Assembly: GCA_030867875.1 (NCBI GenBank)
Contig: JAOWCC010001634.1
Span: 104,511,321 to 104,575,320 of the forward strand
Direction: 5' to 3'
DNA length: 64,000 nt
Origin: Actinernus sp. WN-2022
Taxonomy: Eukaryota > Cnidaria > Anthozoa > Actiniaria > Actinernidae
Shown here piece by piece: positions 22,816-34,304 of the stretch (positions within the stretch are counted from its first letter, which is position 1; the number at the start of each line of letters is the position of its first letter). A program made the translations under genes and the position numbers. The notes beneath the pieces were generated by a model, which worked only from the letters and a program-made list of their open reading frames with translations, did no database searches and had not been told where the DNA came from.

Positions 22816-23547
22816 CAACAGAGTGATAAACCTTATGAATACAATAATAATAGCATTTATTTAAACACAGTGTTGGAGATACTACGGCATTCAAAGCTGA
22901 TGTGGCCGCGATACAAAAGGAATGATTAAAACAAAATTATTTAGCTATAACCTTATTGATTATGTAAATTACAAGATGTTCATGGCAAAATAGACTACTA
23001 CAAAGTACATGTGACTGACTTAATTACTGCTTAAGTGACTAACTAATTCACTAATACTTTAATTTGAGGAACTTAATGTGATTACATGTAGGTATAATAA
23101 TATTAATAATATTTATTTACCCACAATAAATTTACAGTGTTGCTGATGTGGTTGTGCCTATAACTATGCTATTCTACCCTAATAATAATAAAACTAATTA
23201 ACTTATACTTACTCGATCTATTCAGTTATTTACAGAAGTTCAGCGTTTCTTTTAAGATTAATTTTAAAACTATTAAGTGATGCAAATGGTAGGTGAATGT
23301 CTAATCAATAAGTAAACACTTGGATAAGTAAACATGAATATAAGCATGCATGAAACATAAATAAAAATCAGCATACATGTGTATGGGAAGTGTACCCATG
23401 GATGAATACAATGCAACAACATGCACCATGCTCTATCACACAGAGATATAAACACTGATGAATACAATAATTATTATGAATGTAAGTATGCCCATGGATG
23501 GATACAATGTAAAAGGCATATATAACAAGAACAACAGATAATGACGT
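22816..23547. other. AT-rich spacer between the duplicated segments
   Basis: No coding sequence or terminal repeats were seen. A short echo of the repeat (GATGAATACAATGCAACAAC) lies near 23401. Confidence 0.4.
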
Positions 23548-23765
23548 TCACAATTACGACATGAGCGCAGCAGGGTAAGCATGGCAGACAGTACAACACA
23601 ATGTCGCCGCAAATTGCAAACCCCATTTGCTGCAAAATAATATCTAGGCATACTGAAAACAATATGTGGTTGGCAATGCAACAACACACAAGTTGCTCTA
23701 GCCTAGTTAGGCCTACTGAAAACACTGGCAGTTGGCAATGCAACAACATGCACTGTACTCTAGCC
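23548..23765. repeat. Direct duplication, copy 2
   Basis: Second copy of 22588-22815, about 960 bp downstream in the same orientation. The two could be ends of an element or a segmental duplication. No TG..CA ends or target duplications are evident, so LTR status is not supported. Confidence 0.8.
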
Positions 23766-24488
23766 TAGGTGGACATATACGTGTTGACCTATTGATAAAG
23801 ACATACATGCACATCACATTATTAAACAATAATACACCACATGACACAAAGTATGAAAGAAATGTGGTTTGATCATACCACGTACTGTATCACATATTTG
23901 AGCATGAAAGCTCTTTTAAACATGAACGTGCAATATTATAAGATTAAATTATATACAAATAACATTAAAGATAATAAAAGGAGAAATAGAGAAAGACATA
24001 TACACATAAGTAGAATAGGAAAAATAGTTACATGCTGTGATACTAATTAATCATCACTCTACAAAGGTATTGAATGGATACTTGTTATAATAATAGTCAT
24101 ATTGATAATATAATGAAAGTAAGATCTTAATAATCATTAGGCTAACTGTAATAAGAGTAATAAAACAACAATAGTATAGTGTAGTGTCTTATAGCAATGA
24201 CCTATTATAATCCACGGAAACGAAGGTATGCATGCGCCCTGAAAATATGAGCGATAAAAGAAACAAAATGCAGTAGACGGCCCATTGGATTTATAAACTA
24301 TCGCTGGAAGCCGATTATAGCTTGCGAAGGGCCTGTAAAATTGCCCCACGATAACTGCGATATAATTAAGAATATTGTCCAGCACTATTCTGATAAACGC
24401 CATGGCCGTGAAAGTGATGGAATGTCTAGTCTCTGTGTTTCCGAATAAAGGCCCATTTACTTAGTATAATCGCGCAAAACGACCGGTA
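23766..24488. other. No gene recognised
   Basis: AT-rich sequence without a recognisable protein or repeat. The open frames are short. Confidence 0.4.
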
Positions 24489-25993
24489 ATGCACCTATCA
24501 ATGTTAAGCCCGGGGGTGGGGGGGGGGGGGGGGAACTCCGGCAGAGGTGGGGACTTTGACTCACTTTGCTTGCCCGAGGGTAGGGATTACCACCAAGTTT
24601 GAGCGAAAGACTCGGCCCGAGGGTGGGGTAAGTTTGAACAGGCCGAAAAAGCCTGGGACCGAGTTCTCGACACACGTGCAGTGTACGGCGGCAGAGCCGA
24701 GGCGATTGTTTGGTGTCTTTGGTGAGTGATTTCTCCTTGTTTTATAGTCCTTTGAATGACTCATTATTCTACTGTATGAAAATATACATTATGTTAATGT
24801 TTTGTCGCGTTCAGTGTGTTTATATGAAACAACATTTGTCACGTTTGATCCGCGAGATCGACACTATAAAATAAAGTAATATTCTCGCTCTGAGAGTAAT
24901 TTCAAGTTTCCCAAGTTTGATCCGGTGTTTAGTCCTTTTAGTTTTTAGGATTGTTTTCCCCAGATATTTAGCGGTTCTTTTATGTTCGATACAGCGTGAT
25001 TTTGAGTTTGGACAGGGAGTACGAGTTTCTGGGAATTTTGTACTCGTGACTATTTCAGTATTTGTGGTCACGTACGTCTTTGCTGGTATTTGATCACTAT
25101 ATATTTTTATACCGATTCATTTGAGTTAACCATCAGTACTTTTTAGTCTCCACTATAAATTATTGCATAAAATAACTTTTTATGCTATATTAATATCACA
25201 TCACTTTATTCTAAATCATGGAACCAACCGAGTATATACAGCCTAGATAACTTAACAGCATTTACCTTTGCTTCCATCCTATAAAGGAACCCGAACCATG
25301 TCGTTGTGGAGAATAACAGATCGATCAAGGTCAAAATAATATTTAATTAAAGCTGCATCATTAATCGACCTGAGAATTAAAGGTAAAATCAAGATACCTC
25401 ATAGTGTTTTTCCAGAAAATATCCATAATTTCCAGAGGGGAGGGGGGGTCAGAGGGACCATCTGTTTACATCACATGATCTGAAATGGGTGGCAACAGCG
25501 ATAGCCAATTACCTCTATTGATGAAAATGGTTAGGAATTGATACATGGTACCAGAGAAACAGTTATTGTTTAATGCGCTAAGCAATATTTAATTTGTTCA
25601 ATTGTTACCAGAACGTTTGTTATAATAGTTAAGTGTTTAGAGACATCTTCGGAGTGTGTCTGCATGTATGTAAAGTAGATTTGTAGTTTTATGATGTGCA
25701 AACACTCGAGGTAGAGGTAGACAAATGTTAATATTCAATATTAAATAAACGTTCACACTTAGTCGAATAGAGTTCAATATTGATAACTGGATCAGTAAGC
25801 GCTGCAAATGCGGACGATGATTGACAGAAAAACTCGGGACAAATGGAACTGACCACCCCAGGGTGGGGACATTTGACTGTATAATTTGGCCTGTGGGTCG
25901 GGAATTTTGACACCTAAAAACAATGTTTGATCAAAGTCCCCACCTCTGCCCTGGGTCCCCCCCCCCCCCCGGGCTTAACATTGATAGGTGCAT
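24489..25993. mobile_element. 1.5-kb DNA element with about 75-bp TIRs
   Basis: The left end ATGCACCTATCAATGTTAAG is exactly mirrored at the right end (25974-25993). The match continues through CCCGGGG, a homopolymer G run (C run on the right), and GGCAGAGGTGGGGACTTTGA. The interior has only short open frames, so it is non-autonomous. The target duplication is not clear. The G and C runs of 14 or more bases sit symmetrically inside the two TIRs. Confidence 0.85.
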
Positions 25994-26890
25994 AACTATC
26001 GGTTAAGAATAAGCGCTTGATCGTGAAACTCAACATTGGGATAGCCGCTACCTACATGCCGGCCCGATATACTTGACAAACGCCAAATATAACGCGAACA
26101 TTGAATATATTAGCTCGCACGTATGAACTGAAATCGAGATCGCGAGGCTTAAAGTCTGAAACTGTCCTACCGCCGACGCCATGTAAACAATGCTAGAATC
26201 GGCAAGGGGAAACCGCGCGATCGTCAAAAACAGCCTGAAGATCTTGCTACAGGCGCTTCACGAAAGAATGTCCTAGGATGAGTACCATAGGCAATTGACC
26301 ATTCATGATTATACAAGTCTGCAGAGAATGAACAAGGGAATTGTTACATACCTTGAAAAATGACAAAGCTGTTAGGTCGAGAGTAAGCAGCAGACTGATA
26401 TCACAAGAGTTGGACCTCATGCTGTATTGTAAGCCCCTGTAGGGGGTGTGAATAATTGACTCCCACTCCGCATGCATTGTGCACGTGCTTACCATATGCT
26501 TTGTATAGTATTACATTACCAATACGGGTAGGACATAAAACTTTTATTGTCAAGCCAATAACCTCTTTATTACACTATTATTAAATAATACATACTGTAT
26601 ATGTATGTCTTTATGTCTTATAATAAACTGATGTGCAACTACGTCTAATTATAAAAATAACAGTAATAAGTAATCATTAAAGGGATAATATTTTTTATTG
26701 GTGATATTTATTCCAACAGTAGGAAAATAAAATAAGAACAAACATTGATGTTGATTGTCCAGTGAACTTAATGTGACCTACATGTATCAGTATTAGTGTA
26801 TTGGAATCTTGAACAGGCCATGCACATGTACAGTAAGTGTAAGTGATAACATTTTATATAATTATGGTAATAAGGTATTACATTACAATG
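25994..26890. other. No gene recognised
   Basis: Sequence between the TIR element and the 3' flank of the Helentron. The open frames are short and unrecognised. The Helentron 3' terminus may lie here, but I could not identify its hairpin and terminal motif. Confidence 0.35.
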
Positions 26891-27071
26891 CAGGGGACCA
26901 GGTCCCCACTTGACTGAAAAACGGAGATGTACCTGAATAGACGAGATTGGTGCAAAATACCGCATTCTCTATGTAAAAGAGTATTGCAGTTGCGAAATTC
27001 GTGAGTTTTTCAGTGCGAGTGCATGTGGAGTAGGCCGCCCCTATATATGCAAAAGGCTGGCTATGCCCCTG
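26891..27071. mobile_element. 181-bp MITE, hAT-like
   Basis: The ends are CAGGGGACCAGGTCCCC and, from the other side, CAGGGGCATAGCCAGCC. Only the first six bases match well, but both have the CAGGGG start. The 5-bp direct repeat CAATG flanks it (26886-26890, 27072-27076). It lies just past the Helentron stop codon. Confidence 0.6.
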
Positions 27072-27095
27072 CAATGTATGTTAATAACATTTATT

Positions 27096-27881
27096 TCATA
27101 CTTGCAAATTTACTTTAACAGCTTCATGATCAGAATAGTAAACACTTATAATTGAATTTTGAATTGTTGTGGTTTGATATATACATGATCTAACAAACTT
27201 CCTGCTGATACAAATGTTGGCCGTTCTACAATTTGTTGATAACCAACATGTTCCATCACTCTCTTTAAAAGGTTGGATTCCTTATCATCAAAGTAGTTTA
27301 TGTTAAAATCCCCAAGTATCATGTTAACAGAAGTGTGATCAAGGATATAATAAATGGCATCACAAAATTGTTGTACATTAGAGTTGTGTTTTCTATAAAG
27401 TAAAATAAATGTTATTTGTTGCTGCTTAGTTTTAGCACTTAGCTTAAGTCCATTTATTGAAGGAAAGTATTCTACATCAGATAACAAAATAGCGTTTCTG
27501 TAGCACACAGCTAAGCTCGAGTATTTATCTTGATTATCTTGTCTATATAATGAAATTAAAGAGGATGAAGATTGTTTTTTATGTCATTTTCTAAATCAGA
27601 TAATTGAAGCTGTGTTTCTGTTAGAAGTAAGATATCACAATTACAGATGTTATAATATCAGACTTGATATCAATGCTGTGCTTTCTTAATGATCTTATAT
27701 TTAAAAGAGCAACTGACACCAGGTTGTTTTCAAATTGGAGTTCAGAATCTATGACCGTTGATGACATGTTTAAATTTTGTAGTCTCTGGTATTCTGCGTG
27801 CACTCTTGGATCTGACCGTACATGTTTGTTCTCAATTTTCCCAAGAATGTGAATGCCTTTCGGACAACTGGCACGACTCAA
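27096..27881 (-). pseudogene. Helentron C-terminal endonuclease domain
   Basis: Following the helicase end (YVALSRASCPKGIHILG, about 27890-27835), a linker leads to VSVALLNIRSLRKH (about 27710), the start of an exonuclease/endonuclease/phosphatase fold. Next is LLLTETQL with its catalytic glutamate (about 27615). The frame 27508-27146 has ILGDFNINYFD and LLDHVY, and the domain ends YSDHEAVKV (27130-27105) with a stop at 27096-27098. The expected catalytic Glu, Asp, Asn and His motifs are all visible, but at least two frameshifts and a stop near 27530 disrupt them. The domain would nick DNA and is what distinguishes Helentrons from canonical Helitrons. Confidence 0.85.
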
Positions 27882-28758
27882 AGCAACATATATTTGCCCA
27901 GAGTTGAATGACCTTTGTCATTGGTGAAACAGGTACAACTTTGTTCTCTTTAGTAAAAGTATCACTACATTTCTCAATTAAGATATTCCCAGCTTTTTCA
28001 TCATCAAATTTAATGTAGAGAATAGTGGGCTTCTTGGTAATTTGATTAATAGAGATTCTAGAAACAGTGCCCATTTGGCCATTAATAAGCCTGTCAGAAA
28101 TAGCAGTTTCTTTGATGAGGATCTCAAAGTCAAGACCACCAGTATCAGAACGACCTCTTGACAAAACCCTGTCGATATCTTGTTTAGTAACATTTGGTGG
28201 ATATTGATCAACAGCACGAAGTACATACAATGGAAAAGGAATTTGTTGTAGATAGTCTTCTGTAACTGGTTTATTTTCAGCCCATACATGCAATGCATCC
28301 GAAGGGTAACCACTGTAGGTCTTCTTCAGTCTGCTGGGCAATTCTAAATCTGTCGAGGAGCTCAGTAAATTTGTGAACATCCTTTTGTCTCATTATTTGA
28401 GTAAGTTCTATCATTTTGAATTCTTGCCATGGGTGACATAAATTATAAGTTTCATTTTTGTAACTGGCAAATATAGGCTTTTGCCGAATTGGTGGCAACT
28501 GATATAAATCACCAACAGCAATAATACTTATACCAGCAAACAACTGAGAGGTGAGAGTATCAAACATTTATTTTAGTCTTTGATGGATATGGAGTAACCT
28601 AGTGTTAGAAACCATAGATATTTCATCAATTATAATAAGCTTCAGTTCAGATAATGACATTCTTAGTAATGTTTTCTTCTGATCTGATAATGCAGGCAAA
28701 TTATTTCCAATTTCTTTTGGGATGGCCAAAGCAGTGTTGATAGTTGTTTCATTTATAT
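27832..28758 (-). pseudogene. Helentron Pif1-like helicase, C-terminal part
   Basis: Resumes at residue NETTINTAL directly after the gypsy insertion. Motif II is LKLIIIDEISMVS (about 28650) and motif III AVGDLYQLPP (about 28510). Later come LTQIMRQ, NGQMGTVSRI and IYVALSRAS, the latter near 27885 in the next frame. Breaks: a TAA stop after HQRLK at about 28568, a frameshift near 28330, and another near 27900. Superfamily 1B helicases of this type unwind DNA 5' to 3'. In Helitrons they are fused to Rep to drive rolling-circle transposition. Confidence 0.9.
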
Positions 28759-28935
28759 TGTGAAGTTTAGTTCTAAACACAACTTTATTTCGCGTTGTAC
28801 GAACTACAAAACACGAGCTCTAGCTCGAAGCTCTCTCACTGTGTCTTACACGAGTTCAAGGTCACCGTTTTCTAACTAAGGTCAATATGACGTATTTTCG
28901 CCCGTACGCGCGGATGTTTCCGGTAATCTCTCACA
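28759..28935 (-). repeat. 3' LTR of gypsy 2
   Basis: 177 bp, TGTGAG..CTTCACA on the minus strand. It aligns with 34138-34304 with about four substitutions and one indel of about 10 bp, so the LTRs are roughly 97 percent identical by eye. The polypurine tract lies at 28936-28950. Confidence 0.95.
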
Positions 28936-29315
28936 TAATCCCCACCGCAGAAGGGGAACCACCTGGTTTACAGTTTCTAACAGTAACAACTACATGAAAT
29001 GGTTCAAAATCAGTCTGAGTCCTCTGAATTCACAGTTTTTCAGTTTATCTCGAAGCATCCGTGCTTTCTTCAACTACTGCGGCTTAAGTCCTCTGATTCC
29101 AATCTTATCAGCCTCTGCTTGGGTCTCTAACATCCTGACGCGGTTGTTCATTTCCGAATTTAACTTGTTGATTTGCACACTGTCAACAACCCACTCTCCG
29201 TACCAATCTGGAGGATGTCTTACTCTAGTAGGGTGTTGCCTCTCCGACTCTATTTCCTCGGATTCCTGACATTAGAGTCACACTCTTCGCTGTCCTCAGA
29301 CATTTCCATACATTC

Positions 29316-30800
29316 CTACTCTGGCTCCTGGACATTCACTGCATTATCATATCCAGAGTCATCTTGAATCCACCCAACCTCATCGGGACCACTTTCTTCC
29401 ACTTCTTCCGTTTGGCTACTCTGATCCTCTGCAATAACATCCTCTTGGGCGACACTGTGATCAGCGGCTAGCTCCATAGAGTTGTGCGGCTCTGACTTTC
29501 TCCTATATACCCGAAGGTTGTTGAAGTGGACAACAGCCGAATTTCTTGATGAGCTATTCTGCTTTCTTATTCGGTACGTTACTTCAGTTATGCGTTCTAC
29601 GACAGCGTATGGACCTTCCCAGTTACGATGAAACTTACTGGCTTCTCCAGATTTGAGCTGAGGGCGATAGCGTAGAACAATGTCTCCAGGCTCATACACC
29701 ATGAGTTTGACGCCTTTATCGAAAGCATCCTTTTGACGCCGTTGAGCCACATGCAGGTTGTTTCTCACGTCTCGATATGCTTGCACTAGATGGGTACGCA
29801 GCTCACCGACAAACTCAGAATAAGTAGACTCTGACGACTTACTCTCTGACATTTCTCCCATCATAACATCAAGCGGAATTCGCATCTCCCTCCCAAACAT
29901 GAGCTCAAATGGGGTGTGTCCTGTCGAGGAGTGAATACTACTGCGGTATGCCATTATGCAAAAATCTAATTGTTCATCCCAACGATCTAGTTTTCCATCT
30001 ATCCTGGTCTTAAGCATGCTCTTCAGTGGACGATGAAAGGTCTCTATTTGCCCATTTCCCTCAGGATGATAGGCTGTGGATCTGGATTTGTTCATCTGTA
30101 ACAGCTTGCACATCTCACTGAACACTGTAGATCCAAAATTGCGTCCCTGATCGGAATGTATACTGTCCGGAACACCGAACCTACACACCCAGTTCTTCAA
30201 AAGGATCCTAACACATGTAATTGCTCGCTGGTTCGGAATGGCATACGCCTCTGCCAATTTGGTAAAACTGCACTGTACAGTCAATATATACTTGTTTCCT
30301 TTCTTGGTTCGTGGTAGCGGGCCAACAATATCCAAATGAATTTTTTGCATAGGGTAACCAGAGGGGAGCGGCTGCAATGGAGCTCTCTGATGCTTACGTG
30401 GTTTACACTTGGCACAAGCAAGACAGTTGTCACAATACTCGTGAATTCTCTTAGCAAGACCTGGACGCCAAACATGGGCTTTCATCCGGTTCAGTGTTTT
30501 AAACCGCCCCAGGTGTGCACCAGCTATCCCATCATGACACTCTTGTAGCGCTGGTTGTACAAGCTTTTCTGGCAAAACTACTTGACTCCTGGATGCTTTC
30601 TTTCCATTCTGCTCCTTCCGATACAGTACACCATTCTGAACCTCCAGAAGCTCAAACTGGGCCATTATCGCACGTGAAGTGTGGCTCAGGGACTGTAACA
30701 TCTGCTTAGGAGGTTTCTCTTTTTCCTGCAACAGGATCGTCAACACTGCCCCACATCGACATCGTCTTTTTCCACGCTTGCAACCGATTCTGCCGACCAC
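29316..30800 (-). CDS. Gypsy 2 integrase
   Basis: Open over 494 codons, though it is only the 3' part of a once continuous pol. The zinc-binding region has CHDGIAGAHLGR ... CDNCLACAKC. The catalytic core has D in IHLDIVGPL, D in HSDQGRNFGS and E in HPEGNGQIETFHR. The C-terminal region has the GPY/F-type module (HRNWEGPYAVVERI, VVHFNNLRVYRR) followed by an acidic tail. The role is insertion of the cDNA. This is the best preserved coding part of the element; the domain itself has no break I can see. Plus-strand frames over it are shadows. Confidence 0.9.
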   Translation of the reverse strand: MVGRIGCKRGKRRCRCGAVLTILLQEKEKPPKQMLQSLSHTSRAIMAQFELLEVQNGVLYRKEQNGKKASRSQVVLPEKLVQPALQECHDGIAGAHLGRFKTLNRMKAHVWRPGLAKRIHEYCDNCLACAKCKPRKHQRAPLQPLPSGYPMQKIHLDIVGPLPRTKKGNKYILTVQCSFTKLAEAYAIPNQRAITCVRILLKNWVCRFGVPDSIHSDQGRNFGSTVFSEMCKLLQMNKSRSTAYHPEGNGQIETFHRPLKSMLKTRIDGKLDRWDEQLDFCIMAYRSSIHSSTGHTPFELMFGREMRIPLDVMMGEMSESKSSESTYSEFVGELRTHLVQAYRDVRNNLHVAQRRQKDAFDKGVKLMVYEPGDIVLRYRPQLKSGEASKFHRNWEGPYAVVERITEVTYRIRKQNSSSRNSAVVHFNNLRVYRRKSEPHNSMELAADHSVAQEDVIAEDQSSQTEEVEESGPDEVGWIQDDSGYDNAVNVQEPE

Positions 30801-30820
30801 ACATCTTCAGTAGCCACATT

Positions 30821-31771
30821 CTATTTCACAACAGACTGCTTGAAAGTCAGCTCAGCAACAGATGATTCGGTATTTCCTGTGGGCACACAAGAAAGGCATT
30901 GTCCATGATGACGTCTTGGTTTTCGGGACATTGCATCTGCACTAACATGAGATCGGCCTGGTCGATGCTCGACTTCGAAGTCATATTCTTGCAGTCTTTC
31001 CAACCAGCGGGCCACCTGCCCTTCAGGCTGTTTGAACGACATCAACCATCTTAACGAATTATGATCAGTCCTCACACAAAACCTGTGCCACAACAGATAG
31101 TAACGGAAGTGATCTACGTATGTTACCAGTGCTAAAATCTCGAGGCGTGTGGTACAGTAGTTTTTTCTCGTTTTCATTTAGAGAACGACTGCCGTATGCG
31201 ATAACTCTCTCCGTTCCATCCGGTTGCAGCTGGGAAAGGACACCACCTATACCAAGTTGTTGGCTAGCATCTGTGTCGAGGGGAACATCCCAGCCTCTGC
31301 TGAAAAGTCGGGATATGCCAGAACAGGCGCACTGACCAGCGAAATCTTCAGTTTCTCAAAGGCGAGTTTTTGCTCAGTACCCCAGTGGAAAGGAATGGTC
31401 TTCTTGCACAGCCAATATAAGGGATCTGCAACGGTTGAGAATTCTGCGATGAAGCGCCTGTAATAACCTGTGAGGCCTAAGAACCTTTGTAACTCCTTGA
31501 CGTCCACTGAAACTGGCCACTCAGCTACTGCCTTAGTCTTCTCGGGGTCCGTTTCAAAGCCTTGAGATGATACAACGTGACCGAGAAATGTGACTCTTTG
31601 TTTCAGAAACTGACATTTCGCAGGCTTAAGTTTGAGTCCAGCTTGCCGTATCCTACTGAAAACTTGACGTAGACGATACAAATGCTCCTCAAACGACTTA
31701 GACCAGATGATTATGTCATCTATATAAACTAGACATTGCGTCCAGGTCAACCCACTCAACGCCATGTTCAT
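30821..31771 (-). pseudogene. Gypsy 2 RT palm/thumb and RNase H
   Basis: The frame 31771-31247 carries the RT catalytic motif VYIDDIIIWS and the thumb blocks FLGHVVSSQGFETDPEK and GLTGYYRRFI. It then shifts out of frame inside the start of RNase H near 31250. The frame 31177-30821 resumes with KNYCTTRLEILALV, VRTDHNSLRWL and HVSADAMSR, the RNase H core and its end. A frameshift near 31800 separates it from the upstream RT fingers. Confidence 0.9.
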
Positions 31772-31799
31772 TAGTCTCTGAAAGCTGGCGGGTCCGTTT

Positions 31800-32474
31800 C
31801 TAAGCCCGAAGGGGCATTACTGTCCATTGGAATTGGCCACGATGTGTAACGAATGATGTTTTCGGCCTATCTTTCTCAGCGACCTTCATTTGCCAGTAAC
31901 CAGACGCGAGGTCCAGGCAGAAAAACCACTGTGCGCCTTCCATGAATTCCAGTACATCGTCAGTCCTAGGGAGAAGATGTGCATATTTCACCGTGCACTG
32001 ATTTAACCGTCTATAATAATGCACATCCTGTAGGTGCCGTCGTGCTTCCGTACCATGCAGGGCCACCGGGCTACTCCAGCGATGGTTCAGGTCGATCAGG
32101 TCCGTCTTGCCCAAATCTGAGTTATTATTTGCAAACACATAGGTAAATTCATTCATCAGAGAGACGAACTGTTCCTTTTGTTCACCCGTCAGATTATCGG
32201 ACTCTAATGCAAAAGGCGGCACCTTACTGTTCACCCCATTGTCTTCTTCACTGTATTTACCTGGTTGTACCTCACTGTCTAGGGTTACTTTGGCACATTG
32301 AGCTCTACCTACCACCCCGAACTCCTTTTCAATGTCAATGCCTTTAGGCGTTGTTAGACCATTCATACAACCTAATGGGCTATACTGTCCTATGGGGGAA
32401 TTTAAACATACTTTAATTGGCTGATCAGTAAAATTGGTGGGGTGTACTACTGCTAGACCATCTTTGGGTATCAC
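31800..32474 (-). pseudogene. Gypsy 2 RT fingers region
   Basis: Contains the pol connector after the protease, then partly degraded RT blocks (the usual Y-R-L-N block as YYRRLNQCT, then WFFCLDLASGYWQM, DRPKTSFVTHRGQFQW and MPLRA). The frame ends at about 31800, where the expected PFGLRN block shifts frame into the downstream segment. Confidence 0.85.
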
Positions 32475-32528
32475 CAGTGCTCGTGCTACGCAAATGTCTG
32501 TCTCTATTATAGTTTTGCACCTCTTCTA

Positions 32529-33194
32529 CTATACCAGGGCTCCCATTATTACGTTCAAACCCTCCCACTGTAAGTAGTTTCTCAGTTCCTGGATCTCCAC
32601 ATCCCTTTCCAGGTAGACCCTACATACTGCTGGACGTTCCCTCTGGAATCTTATGGGTACCTCTGCTTCCGCAATAGTAAATGTTCCAGTATCATAACAA
32701 AGTTGACATTTATAGTGTTGGGAAAAATCCAACCCCAGTAAACATTCATGAGTCAATCCACGTGCCACAATGATATTCCAGTCACCATCAAATTTACCTA
32801 AGCGAAGCCTTGTTTTGGTTTCTCCTAGAACATTCAAAACATTTCCGTTCGCTGTGGTCAAAGTTCCTGATACCGGCTAACACCACTCTTTCTCCATGTT
32901 TCCTCGCTCAATACACTAACTAACGGTGTCCAGTAAAATAGGTGTAACTCGATGATTTACAAGTCCTGTTATATAAATACCAGAATCTGATATGACTGAA
33001 ATGACTCGTTTGCTTTGGTCTGGCCCAGATGACTGATGATTTTCGTTCACATGTTCAGGGGCGGAAGTTACTGATTTTGAGAGACCTGGCTGCCACACGG
33101 CAGGCCCCCTTCCTCGATGCCTTTCCTGAATTTCCCGCTGCTGGGCACTCTCTGTCATAATGCCCGTACCCATGACAGGAATAACATTCAACAT
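32529..33194 (-). pseudogene. Gypsy 2 protease region and zinc knuckle
   Basis: Upstream, near 33190-33140, another frame gives CYSCHGYGHYDREC, a CX2CX4HX4C nucleocapsid knuckle. The protease start reads VTPILLDTVS and then a stop at about 32916; the family motif would be D-T-G, so the active site is mutated and truncated. The remainder of the protease (CLLGLDF, about 32740) is in the frame 32861-32529. Confidence 0.8.
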
Positions 33195-33380
33195 TAGTAC
33201 GGCGCCGGGATCTAGCTAGTCTTTCAGAGCTTTTTCTCTCTAGTTCTTGAATTTTTTTTGGTTCATTCCAACAACTAGTTCTTTGAGCTCGCGAATTTCA
33301 GCCGAGATTTTGTCATCGCTAGATGCAGCTACTGCATTTACTGATCTGGATTTTCCCCCGGATTGGCTAGATTTACACGC

Positions 33381-34064
33381 TTAACGGGCGCTCACCATTT
33401 GGTGTACAGTGCGAACTGCATCAGCGAGCGTTTCTGGCTGGCTCATAAATACCCTCTCCCTTATCTCGTCGCTTATCTCAACCCCTTGAATAAATTGGTC
33501 TCTTGCAAGCTCTACTTTAAAGCTATACGCTGCATCGGGATAGGCATTATCAACCAGTTCCATTAAACAATCTGCGAAACTGTCAATATTCTCATTAGGC
33601 TTTTGACGTCTAGCTCGAAGTTGAAATTTGTAATCTTCTTTGGATTTGCCCAAATCAAAGCACTGGTTAAGCCGTGCAGTGAATGCTTCAAACGAAAGTT
33701 CTTCAGGTAATCGTAATAACTCCACGGCCCTGTACGCTGGCTGGTCTAACAAAGTGAGCAGATAGGCTTTTAGATCAACTTCTATAACTTTCACGAGGTT
33801 AATTTACTAATTGAATTGTGACCACCATGTCTTGAAATTTTGGCCGACTGAATAAACTCTTGGCGGTATCATATTTCTTACTGTTGCCTCTGTACTTCCA
33901 CTAGAAACAGCTACACTTTGTTTAAGAACCTCAGCTAACGTATTAGCAAGCTCCTGTATGGGATTACAATCAACTGGCTCAGTTTTTACCTTCATTTCAC
34001 CTGAAGTTGTAGCTGTTTCGGCGCCACTTGTCGCTGGCTTTTTCAGAGACATATTTCTCGTCAA
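33381..34064 (-). pseudogene. Gypsy 2 gag
   Basis: Two frames. 34064-33807 has the N-terminal part, rich in K, E and T, ending NFKTWWSQFN. 33794-33381 has a retrotransposon gag capsid region (AYLLTLLDQPAYRAVELL, SFEAFTARLNQCFD, FADCLMELVDNAYP, ERVFMSQPETLADAVRTV). A stop/frameshift between them (33795-33806) breaks the protein. Capsid assembly is inferred from the family. Confidence 0.85.
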
Positions 34065-34116
34065 AATCCACTGAATAACTCGAAATTATCCCACTTACTC
34101 TCACAGTTTGAGCTCG

Positions 34117-34136
34117 AATCCCAGCCACTGCCGCCA
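34117..34136 (-). promoter_or_regulatory. Primer-binding site of gypsy 2
   Basis: On the minus strand, one base after the 5' LTR, the sequence TGGCGGCAGTGGCTGGGATT is complementary to a tRNA 3' end (starting with the TGG that pairs with CCA). The tail resembles a tRNA-Leu acceptor and T arm, but the exact tRNA is not established. Confidence 0.75.
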
Positions 34137-34137
34137 A

Positions 34138-34304
34138 TGTGAAGCTTAGTTCTAAACACAACTTTATTTCGCGTTGTACGAATTACAAAACACGAGCTCT
34201 AGCTCGAAGCTCTCTCACTGTGTCACTCTCTCACCGTTTTCTAACTAAGGTCAATGTGACGTATTTCCGCCCGTACGCGCGGATGTTTCCGGTAATCTCT
34301 CACA
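34138..34304 (-). repeat. 5' LTR of gypsy 2
   Basis: 167 bp. Pairs with 28759-28935. It lacks about 10 bp present in the other LTR (around CTTACACGAGTTCAAGG). Both contain AACACAACTTTATTTCGCG, which holds an AATAAA-like poly(A) signal only in the shifted form AAATAAAG on the minus strand. Confidence 0.95.

Larger units (their letters stand above)
28759..34304 (-). mobile_element. Ty3/gypsy retrotransposon 2, full length with both LTRs, inserted in Helentron helicase
   Basis: 5,546 bp, minus strand. It has two LTRs (TG..CA), a primer-binding site next to the 5' LTR, a polypurine tract GTGGGGATTA next to the 3' LTR, and gag-pol between. The target duplication is ATAT (28755-28758 and 34305-34308); it could be 5 bp, ATATT, if one LTR base is ambiguous. 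Cutting the element out rejoins the helicase codons between APTGVAAIN and INETTINTAL exactly, at Pif1 motif Ia. Pol has frameshifts and a protease stop, so it is not autonomous now. Confidence 0.95.

Noticed and set aside
22588..23765. LTR pair of a small retrotransposon
   Set aside because: No TG..CA ends, PBS, PPT or coding region were found; kept as a direct duplication.
27146..27508. A LINE endonuclease
   Set aside because: It continues in order and spacing from the helicase C-terminus, as in Helentrons, and no RT follows.
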